A DNA stretch of 64,000 bases. Source: Clavibacter sp. A6099 (lineage in GTDB: Bacteria > Actinomycetota > Actinomycetes > Actinomycetales > Microbacteriaceae). The first letter of the stretch is position 1. Every line of letters starts with the position of its first letter. Of the stretch, positions 57,655 to 64,000 are shown one piece after another. The translations under genes were made by a program, and so were the position numbers. The DNA is taken from positions 620,001 through 684,000 of the forward strand of contig NZ_CP083439.1 in NCBI RefSeq assembly GCF_021919125.1, written 5' to 3'. The notes under the pieces were generated by a model that was given only the letters and a program-made list of their open reading frames with translations, ran no database searches and was not told the origin of the DNA.

Positions 57655-58965
57655 TCAGCTGCGCAGGGTCTCGCTCGGCAGCTCTCCGAACACGCCCGCG
57701 TACGACGCCGCGAACCGGCCGAGGTGCGCGAAGCCCCACTCCTCGGCGACGCTGCGGACGGTCGTGGTGCTGGGCGTCGCGTCCAGGAGCTGCGCGCGCA
57801 CCCGGCGGAGGCGGATCCCGCGCAGGTACTCGGTGGGCGTCTGGCCGTGGTGGCGGCGGAGCGCGAGCTGGAGCACGCGCGTGGAGATGCCGGCGGCGGC
57901 CGCGGCCTCGGCGGGCGTGATCGGCAGGTGCGCGTTGTGGTGCAGGTACTCCACGGCCACGCGGATGTGCGCCATGCGCGGCGCGCGCAGCTCGGCGGGC
58001 AGCTCCACGTCGTCCCAGGGGAAGAGGCGGAGGGTCGCGCGGGCGAGGGACAGGTCGGCCTCGAGGCGCATCAGGGGCGACGCGTCCGGATCCGTGATGA
58101 TCGGGGCCGCTGCGGCGACCGCCTGCCGCCAGACGGCGGCCGTCTCGGCGCTGGGCACGCTGCGGTGCTCGAACAGCAGCGGACGCGCGGGGCCGTGGTG
58201 GAACTCGGTCGCGGTCTGCTCGAGGAAGCCGGCGTCGAGGTGGACGCAGTTCTGCCGCGTGGAGCTCGCCTGGTACTGGAACGGGCGTCCGGTGGGGAGG
58301 AGGAACGGGAGCTGGCCGCGGGAGGTGACGGCGCGGGATCCGCGGTCGACCGTGATCTGCCCCTCGAGGAACCAGGTGACCACGTGCTCCGGGAGCTGAC
58401 CGCTCTCGGCCCACTGCGTGCCGGCGATGCGCGAGGTGCGGAGGGTGACGCGCTCGCTGCCGAGGATCGCGTAGCGGTAGGAGAAGGCCTTCGTGCGGCG
58501 GTCCGGGGCGAAGCGGATCCCCTCGAGGATCGAGCCGAAGCTCGTGGTGGCCTCGTCGATGTCGGCGCCGGCCATGACGGCGCGGAGGAACGGCTCGGTC
58601 GACGCGGCGGCGGGAGCGGGGGCGGTGGCTGTGTCGACGGGCGCCGCGACGGCGTCCGCCGCGGCGGGCATGGCGGTCGTCGCGGCGGCGGCGCGGGAGT
58701 CGGCGGCCATGCCCATCACGGCCGCGCCGGCCCCTGCGACGAGCGAGAGGGGTCCGGTTCTCAGCGACGCGGTGTCGGGGGTCGCGTCGGAGGGGGACGC
58801 GATGGAGGATCCGCCGCTCGGCGACGGCGCGAGGAGCGACGCGGCGTCGGACGCGGCGGTCGGCGATGCGACGAGCGCTGCCTCCACCCCCGCGGGGTCG
58901 GCGTGCAGCGTGCGGGCGCGGAGCGAGGCATCCCTCGTCCCGATGGGGGGCAGCGTGGTGGTCAT
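57655..58965 (-). CDS. AraC family transcriptional regulator with Ala-rich N-terminus
   Basis: A 436-residue protein. Residues 1-125 are low-complexity and Ala/Ser/Pro-rich with no domain. An AraC-binding domain (about 130-310) follows, then two helix-turn-helices at the C-terminus (ITPAEAAAAAGISTRVLQLALRRHHGQ, VRSVAEEWGFAHLGRFAASY). The ATG at 58965 has AGGA five bases before; a start at 58575 would give 306 residues, the normal family length, but lacks a binding site. Target unknown; next to the TetR operon. Confidence 0.82.
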   Translation of the reverse strand: MTTTLPPIGTRDASLRARTLHADPAGVEAALVASPTAASDAASLLAPSPSGGSSIASPSDATPDTASLRTGPLSLVAGAGAAVMGMAADSRAAAATTAMPAAADAVAAPVDTATAPAPAAASTEPFLRAVMAGADIDEATTSFGSILEGIRFAPDRRTKAFSYRYAILGSERVTLRTSRIAGTQWAESGQLPEHVVTWFLEGQITVDRGSRAVTSRGQLPFLLPTGRPFQYQASSTRQNCVHLDAGFLEQTATEFHHGPARPLLFEHRSVPSAETAAVWRQAVAAAAPIITDPDASPLMRLEADLSLARATLRLFPWDDVELPAELRAPRMAHIRVAVEYLHHNAHLPITPAEAAAAAGISTRVLQLALRRHHGQTPTEYLRGIRLRRVRAQLLDATPSTTTVRSVAEEWGFAHLGRFAASYAGVFGELPSETLRS

Positions 58966-59306
58966 GGTTCCTGCGGTCTCTGGGCGTCGGTCGTCTCCGC
59001 CCTCCCGCTCATCATGCATCGTGCACTCGCGGTCAGGCCCCTCCCTCGTGCCGGGAGATGACAGTCCTTCGGCGCGGCCCCGCCGGAGAGCGGGTCGTCG
59101 CTCCGCGGATATCCGGTGAGCGAAGATGCGTCCCCCGGGCGCTTGCGACGGCCTGGGTCGGCGGCTCCCCGGGTGCGCCCCATCCGCGCTCGGGAGACGC
59201 ACCGCGGGCGTCCCGGGCACGCACCGGATCCGCACGGCCGGGCCGCCTAGGCTCAGACTCCGCGGCCGGCTTCCCCCACCGCATCCGCACTCCCGAGAGG
59301 CGCCGC
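58966..59306. other. Intergenic region between AraC and small membrane protein genes
   Basis: 341 bases with no supportable gene. A TAGGCT hexamer near 59248 may be the -10 box of the 67-codon gene, whose own binding site is GAGAGG. I see nothing else in it. Confidence 0.45.
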
Positions 59307-59510
59307 ATGACGAGCGACCGGTCCCTGGCCTTCATCCTGCTGCGCTCGTGCCTCGTGATGGTCGCCCTCGGCGTCGTCACGGTGCAGACCGGAGGCGGGC
59401 TCGGCGTCGTGGGCGTCGTCGCGTTCGTGCTCGCCGCGGGCCTCGGCGGCGGCGCGACCTTCTACTGGCGTCGGCACCTGGCGGCGAAGCGGCGCGATCC
59501 CTTCAGCTGA
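59307..59510 (+). CDS. Small two-helix membrane protein
   Basis: A 67-residue protein: a short start, two membrane segments (residues 8-28 and 33-53) and the basic tail YWRRHLAAKRRDPFS. GAGAGG lies seven bases before the ATG. The last 15 bases, including the stop, recur 20 bases later (59499-59513 with 59519-59533), a small tandem duplication that does not alter the product. No family recognised. Convergent with sbcC. Confidence 0.6.
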   Translation: MTSDRSLAFILLRSCLVMVALGVVTVQTGGGLGVVGVVAFVLAAGLGGGATFYWRRHLAAKRRDPFS

Positions 59511-59552
59511 GGCGCGGGCCCTTCAGCTGAGGCATCCGGGGCGCGCGACCCG

Positions 59553-62500
59553 TCACGCCGGGTCGGCGACCGTCGAGGTGAGGGTCGACGACCCGTCGGC
59601 TCGCCGCCGCACCTCGATCCGGTCGGCCACGCGCTGCTTCAGCTCCTCCACGTGGCTGACGATGCCCACCGTGCGGCCGCCCGAGGAGAGCCGCCCGAGC
59701 TCGGACATGACGGCGTCGAGGGTCTCGGGGTCCAGCGTGCCGAAGCCCTCGTCGACGAACAGCGTGCCGAGCTGGAGCCCGCCCGCCTCCGCCTGCACGA
59801 CGTCGGCGAGGCCGAGCGCGAGCGCGAGCGACGCGTAGAAGGTCTCGCCGCCGGAGAAGCTCGCGGGCTCGCGCACGCGGTCGACGACGTGGTCGCGGAT
59901 CTGCAGGGCGAGACCCGTCTTCCGCGACCTGCTCGTCGCCTCCCGCTCCTCGCTCACCTCCAGCTCGTAGCGGCCGCTCGACATGATCCTGAGGCGCGCG
60001 TTGGCGGCCTGCACCACGTCCTCGAAGCGGCGGAGCAGCACGTAGGTGCCGAGCGTCGTGCCACGCGTGTTCTCGGGGGTGATGGCGTTCGCGACCTCGG
60101 CCATGCGGATCGCGGCGCGCGCCTGGTCGCCTGCGCGGGCGCTCTCGCGGCGGGCGGCCTCGTGCCGGGCGAGGGCGGATGCGCTCCGGTCGGCGCGGTC
60201 GCGCGCGCGGGCGGCGCGCTCGGCGCTGGCGCGCGCCGCGGCCTGGGCGGCGTCGAGGGCGGCGCGGGCGGCGTCGGGATCCGGATCCTCGGCGCCCGTG
60301 AGCGACGCGACCTCGGGATCCACGAGCCCCTCCGCGACGACCGCCTGCTCCCGCTCGTGCGCGGCGACCCGCCGGGCGGCCGCCTCGAGCTCGGCCGGCG
60401 GGAGGGCGGCGGCGCGCGCGTCCTCCTCGGTCGCGAACGACCGGTCGGCGAGCGCCTGGTCGAGCTCGGCGGCGCGCGCGGCGGCCTCGGCGGCCGTGCG
60501 CTCGCGCGCGGTGCCGAGGGCGATGAGGCGGTCGACGAGTGCGCGTTCCGCGGCGCGGTCGGCGACGAGGGCGGCGACGCGAGGGACGGGCGCGGTGTCG
60601 TCGTCGGTGTCTGCGCCGTCCGTGTCGTCCGCGTCCCGCTCCGCGAGCGCCGCGCGCACGGCCGCCTCGTCCTCCGTCAGGAGCTCGCGCGCCCGGATCA
60701 CCCGCTCGCGCAGCCCCGAGAGCGCGGCGCGGGCGTCGTCGCGGCGGGTGCGGATCCGCTCGGTCTCCGCGTCGTGCGCGACGACCGCGGCCTCCGCAGC
60801 CCGGAGCGCGCCGCCCGCCGCCTCGGCCTCCGCGAGACGCGCGGCCCGGGCGACGACCTCGGCGTCGGCGGTCTCGGCAGTGATCCCGTCGAGCGCCGCC
60901 GCAGCCACCTCGTGCCGCGCGGTCTCGGCCGAGAGCGCCGCCACCGCGTCACCCTGCGCCGCCTCCGCCCGGGCGCGCGCCTCCGCGGCCCGCTCGATCT
61001 CGTCGTCGTCCGGGTGCCCGGGCGCGCTCGGCGCGGGATGCGGGTGGTCGGCCGCGCCGCACACCGGGCACGGGACGCCGTCCTCCAGCTCCGCGGCCAG
61101 CTCGCCCGCGAGCCCCCGGATCTTCCGCTGCCGCAGCTCCGCCTCGTGGCGCACGGCGGTCGTCGCGGCGGCGGAGCGCACGTCGAGGGCATCCCGGGCC
61201 GCGCGGATCCGCGCCTCCAGCCCCTCGAGCTCGGCAACGCGACGCCGGGTCGCCTCCGCCTCGGCGACCGCCGCCCGCGCCTGGTCGACGCCGCCGGCCG
61301 CGGCCGCCGCGGCGTCCCGGGCCTCGACCAGCGGGATCCGCTCGGCCGGCCGCTCCGCGAGCGCCGCCTCCGCCGCGTCCGCCTCCGCCTCGCGTGCCGT
61401 GACCGCGTCCTCGGCGGCCCGCACGTCGGCGCGACGCCGGGGCAGCCCGCGCTCGCGAGCCTCCGCGTCGGCCAGCGTCGCCAGCTCGGCCACGAGCGCG
61501 TCGCGCCGCTCGGCCAGCGCCGGGGCGGTCGCGCTCGCGAGGGCGGCCCGCTCCGCCCGGCATGCCGCGCGGGCGTCGTCGTCGTCGACCTCGGCCGTCG
61601 TCTTCTCCGCGTCCGCCCGGTCGCGCGCGGCCAGCTGGCCCGCGACCGCCGCCGCCCGCCGTGCCTCCTCGACGCGCCGCGCAAGCCCGGTGATCTCCTC
61701 GGCCGCCGCGCGCACGGCCTCCTCGCGCGCGATCAGCGCCCGCCGCCTGTCGAGCGCGCGCGTCACCCGCTCCGCGTCGGCGAGCGCGATCGCCGCGTCC
61801 TGGCGCGCTCCCTCGTCCTCCGCGCGCGCCGCCTCCGCCGCGTCCGCCAGCTCGGCCAGCAGCCGCACGGTGTCGGGAGCGTCGGCGATCTCCAGCGCAT
61901 CCACCCGCGTCGCCTCGCGCAGCCCCGTGAGCGCCTCGGCGACCTTCGCGTCGGCGGCGTCGGTGCGCGCCTTCGCGGCCTTGCGCATCTCGCCGAGCTG
62001 CGCGGCGGTCCGCTCGTACACGGCCGTGCCGAAGAGCGACTGCAGCACGAGCCGCCGCTGCTCGCCCGTCGAGCGCAGGAACTCCGCGAACTCGCCCTGC
62101 GGCAGCACGACCGTCTGCACGAACTGCGCGCGCGTGAGGCCCACGATCCGCGCGACCTCCGTGCCGACCTCCTGCGTGCTGGTGCCGACGACCTCGCCCG
62201 CGTCGGCGTCCGGCGACGAGAGCCGCACGAGCGTGGCCGTCGCGTTCTGGTTCGTGGTGCCCGTGCCGCGGGCCTTCGGGCGCTGGTGCTGCGGGCTGCG
62301 GCGGATGCGGTGGATCCCCGCGGCCGTCTCGAACACCAGCTCCACGTACGGCTCCACGCCGGGCGTCGCGTGGTGGCTGTGCAGCCGGTCGCGGCTCGAG
62401 CCCTCGCTCGCGAGCGACCCGTAGAGCGCGAACACGACGGCGTCGATGAGCGTCGACTTGCCGGATCCGGTCGGCCCCTCCAGCAGGAACAGCCCCGACC

Positions 62501-62579
62501 GCCCGAGCTCCGCGAGGTCGATGACGTGCTCGCCGGCGAACGGCCCGATCGCCTGGAGCGTGAGCCGGTGCAGGTCCAT
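59553..62579 (-). CDS. sbcC: Nuclease SbcCD subunit C (SMC-like ATPase)
   Basis: A 1008-residue Rad50-like ATPase. Walker A GPTGSGKST (residues 35-43), long coiled coils rich in Ala/Arg/Glu on each side of the zinc hook CPVCG near residue 503, then the signature FSGGETFYASLALAL and Walker B FVDEGFGTLD. With SbcD it opens hairpins and processes double-strand DNA ends. The ATG overlaps the sbcD stop by one base (TGATG); an in-frame open region beyond is shadow. Typical length for Actinobacteria. Confidence 0.95.
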   Translation of the reverse strand: MDLHRLTLQAIGPFAGEHVIDLAELGRSGLFLLEGPTGSGKSTLIDAVVFALYGSLASEGSSRDRLHSHHATPGVEPYVELVFETAAGIHRIRRSPQHQRPKARGTGTTNQNATATLVRLSSPDADAGEVVGTSTQEVGTEVARIVGLTRAQFVQTVVLPQGEFAEFLRSTGEQRRLVLQSLFGTAVYERTAAQLGEMRKAAKARTDAADAKVAEALTGLREATRVDALEIADAPDTVRLLAELADAAEAARAEDEGARQDAAIALADAERVTRALDRRRALIAREEAVRAAAEEITGLARRVEEARRAAAVAGQLAARDRADAEKTTAEVDDDDARAACRAERAALASATAPALAERRDALVAELATLADAEARERGLPRRRADVRAAEDAVTAREAEADAAEAALAERPAERIPLVEARDAAAAAAGGVDQARAAVAEAEATRRRVAELEGLEARIRAARDALDVRSAAATTAVRHEAELRQRKIRGLAGELAAELEDGVPCPVCGAADHPHPAPSAPGHPDDDEIERAAEARARAEAAQGDAVAALSAETARHEVAAAALDGITAETADAEVVARAARLAEAEAAGGALRAAEAAVVAHDAETERIRTRRDDARAALSGLRERVIRARELLTEDEAAVRAALAERDADDTDGADTDDDTAPVPRVAALVADRAAERALVDRLIALGTARERTAAEAAARAAELDQALADRSFATEEDARAAALPPAELEAAARRVAAHEREQAVVAEGLVDPEVASLTGAEDPDPDAARAALDAAQAAARASAERAARARDRADRSASALARHEAARRESARAGDQARAAIRMAEVANAITPENTRGTTLGTYVLLRRFEDVVQAANARLRIMSSGRYELEVSEEREATSRSRKTGLALQIRDHVVDRVREPASFSGGETFYASLALALGLADVVQAEAGGLQLGTLFVDEGFGTLDPETLDAVMSELGRLSSGGRTVGIVSHVEELKQRVADRIEVRRRADGSSTLTSTVADPA

Positions 62580-63745
62580 CAGGCGCTCCGGTCCGCGGCG
62601 AGGGCGTGCTCGTACGCCTGGCGGAGCACGAGCGCCTCGGCCTCGGTGGGCGGCGCGCCGGTCGCGTACTCGACGAAGTCGGCGGCGACCTCGAGCGGAT
62701 CCGTCGTCGCGTCGACCACGCGCGACCGCACGCCCTCGACCCGTCCCTCGGGCTCGTGCAGCACGACGAGCGCGTGCGGCAGCGCCTCCCGCACACGCGC
62801 GACGAGGTGCGGCGGGTGCACGGGATCCGTCACGTGCACGCGCAGCCACGCGTCGACGAGGTCGGCGTGCCGCCCGTCGACGATCTCCGCGAGCGTCCCC
62901 GTGACCTCCGCCAGCCGCCGCGGCACCGGCGCCGGGATCAGCTCGACCGTGCTGGATCCGTCGGCCGCCAGCTCCACGAGCGCGCTCGACTTCCGCTGCA
63001 TCCGCTCGCCGAAGGAGAACGCGAGCGGCGAGCCGGAGTAGCGGACGACCGGCCGCGCGGATCCGCCCGCCCGCACCTCCTGCGCCCCGTGCAGGTGCCC
63101 GAGCGCCACGTAGTCCGCGCCCCGGAACACCGACGCCGGCACCTGGTCGAACCCGCCCACGCGGATGTCCCGCTCGCTCTCGCTCGGCGCAGCACCCGTG
63201 ACGAACGCGTGCGCGACGACGACCACGCGCGCGTCGGGCCGGGCGGCGGCGTCCGCGCGCACCCGATCCATCGCGGCACCCAGCACGGCCTCGTGCGAGC
63301 GCGGGAGGGGAGGCGACCCGGGCGCGGCGAGCGTCGCGCGCACGGCATCCGGATCCAGGTACGGCACCCCGTAGAACGCGACCGGCCCGCCGGCGTCCTC
63401 CACCACGATGGGCTGATCCAGCGTCTCGGCCGACGCCAGGATGTGGAGCCCGTCCCGCAGCAGCGCCGATGCGAACCCGAGCCGCGCCGCGGAGTCGTGG
63501 TTGCCGGGCGTGACGATGACGGTCGCGAGCGCGCTCAGCCGCGCGAGCGCGTCCCCGAGCAGCCGCACGCTCGGCACGCCCGGCACCGCGCGGTCGTAGA
63601 CGTCGCCCGCGACGAGCACGACGTCGACCTCCCGCTCGCGCACGACATCGACGATGTGGTCGAGGAACGCCGCGTGATGCGCGTGCAGGTCCTCGCCGTG
63701 GAGGGTGCGCCCGAGGTGCCAGTCGCTCGTGTGGAGGATGCGCAC
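62579..63745 (-). CDS. sbcD: Nuclease SbcCD subunit D (Mre11-like)
   Basis: A 388-residue Mre11-family nuclease with all metal-binding motifs: HTSDWHLGR at the start, LVAGDVYDRA, VTPGNHDS, VVAHAF and YVALGHLHGAQ, giving two manganese sites. It is the nuclease of the SbcCD complex, cutting hairpins and covalently blocked ends. The ATG is the first start and yields the canonical N-terminus. sbcC follows with a one-base overlap, so both subunits are made together. Confidence 0.95.
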   Translation of the reverse strand: MRILHTSDWHLGRTLHGEDLHAHHAAFLDHIVDVVREREVDVVLVAGDVYDRAVPGVPSVRLLGDALARLSALATVIVTPGNHDSAARLGFASALLRDGLHILASAETLDQPIVVEDAGGPVAFYGVPYLDPDAVRATLAAPGSPPLPRSHEAVLGAAMDRVRADAAARPDARVVVVAHAFVTGAAPSESERDIRVGGFDQVPASVFRGADYVALGHLHGAQEVRAGGSARPVVRYSGSPLAFSFGERMQRKSSALVELAADGSSTVELIPAPVPRRLAEVTGTLAEIVDGRHADLVDAWLRVHVTDPVHPPHLVARVREALPHALVVLHEPEGRVEGVRSRVVDATTDPLEVAADFVEYATGAPPTEAEALVLRQAYEHALAADRSA

Positions 63746-63813
63746 GCGGGTCCTTCCTCGGGGCGAGCGGCGGTTCCCGTCACGCTACCGGAGGGCGCCG
63801 ACACGGCCGGGGC

Positions 63814-64000
63814 TCACGGCTGCGGCGTCGGGAACGACGTGTCGGGGATGACGGGCTCGCCGTGCGTGTCGCAGGCGCGCATGCCGCACTCCTGGATCGA
63901 CAGGTAGCTGCGTCCGGAGAAGATGACGACCATGAACCTGTTCGTCACGTGCTCGCGCGCTTCGAGCGCGGATGAGAGGGACGACAGATCGAGGCGAGGA
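63814..64000 (-). CDS. Partial hypothetical protein (5' end beyond window)
   Basis: The last 61 codons of a gene on the minus strand, from the right edge to TGA at 63814. The visible part reads as a soluble protein: DLSSLSSALEAREHVTNRFM, then VVIFSGRSYLSIQECGMRAC with two Cys, and a Pro-rich end. No family recognised from this fragment. 68 bases separate its stop from the sbcD start, so sbcD may be co-transcribed from its promoter. Confidence 0.55.
   Translation of the reverse strand, partial: PRLDLSSLSSALEAREHVTNRFMVVIFSGRSYLSIQECGMRACDTHGEPVIPDTSFPTPQP

Noticed and set aside
59499-59533. 15-base tandem repeat around the stop of the 67-codon gene
   Set aside because: A small slippage-type duplication outside the coding sequence; it does not form an array or a hairpin.
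1-64000. Search for tRNA, rRNA, CRISPR arrays, insertion sequences and integrases
   Set aside because: No cloverleaf ends, repeat-spacer arrays, transposase motifs or integrase motifs were seen. This was by eye, so a degenerate or small element could be missed.

Overview
The window is dense chromosomal DNA from a high-GC actinobacterium. The closest fit is Microbacteriaceae, and the style is Clavibacter-like: G/C nearly always in third codon positions, many 4-base ATGA/GTGA overlaps, leaderless promoters (TANNNT, six bases, start codon), and a striking excess of the hexamer GGATCC. This placement is inference from gene content and composition; no rRNA or other marker gene is present. I saw no rRNA, tRNA, CRISPR array, insertion sequence or phage module.

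Layout. 1-4.5 kb: a nearly complete Pls-type (poly-amino-acid synthetase-like) NRPS membrane protein with a YtrA-type GntR gene upstream. 4.6-7.7 kb: a small membrane protein, a MacB/FtsX-type ABC transporter and an Lrp/AsnC regulator. 7.8-9.9 kb: a dimethylargininase-family hydrolase and ornithine aminotransferase, divergent from the Lrp gene. 10-14.1 kb: a DMT exporter, a hypothetical protein, and a benE-hypothetical-epimerase operon. 14.2-18.6 kb: an M23 peptidase, an SGNH-like protein without its catalytic residues, an SRPBCC pair and an Old Yellow Enzyme. 18.6-21 kb: a DesK-type two-component system and a PGPGW membrane protein. 21-25.6 kb: a TetR/MFS efflux pair around a perfect 24-bp operator, then tandem luciferase-like monooxygenases. 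25.6-29.5 kb: quinone reductase, cysK-cysE, a SpoU methyltransferase and a GrpB protein. 29.5-34.6 kb: a tandem hypothetical pair, a collapsed ridA, YrhK, adenine/adenosine deaminase, a VOC protein, a CPBP protease and a frameshifted histidine phosphatase. 34.6-38 kb: a MoxR ATPase coupled to a zinc-peptidase/VWA protein. 38-41.2 kb: MFS, alpha/beta hydrolase, ATP-grasp-like protein. 41.2-43.26 kb: a lower-GC islet bounded by 30-bp direct repeats. 43.3-52.4 kb: alcohol dehydrogenase, carboxylesterase, a LATTG-anchored GH3 glycosidase with a TetR, SoxR with a ferredoxin/flavin-reductase operon behind a soxbox promoter, and a Tat-exported phosphoesterase. 52.5-59.5 kb: VOC, an HD hydrolase flanked by two related membrane proteins, a TetR / ATPase-like / YhgE operon, and an AraC regulator. 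59.5-64 kb: sbcC-sbcD and the 3' end of one more gene.

Working units visible in the sequence: local regulators sit beside their likely targets (Lrp with ddaH-rocD, TetR with MFS, SoxR with fdxA-flavin reductase, TetR with YhgE, two-component system). cysE-cysK make cysteine from serine. sbcCD is the double-strand-end nuclease. MoxR plus VWA is a chaperone-type pair. Much of the rest is accessory metabolism and export, as expected of a plant- or soil-associated actinobacterium.

The observations most worth following are: two genes whose only well-spaced ribosome binding site is followed by ATC rather than ATG/GTG/TTG; the repeat-bounded islet carrying an MFS protein with an unusual C-terminal membrane extension and a truncated companion; the SoxR box inside a 19-bp promoter spacer; the set of 17 leaderless promoters; and the roughly twelve-fold excess of GGATCC.
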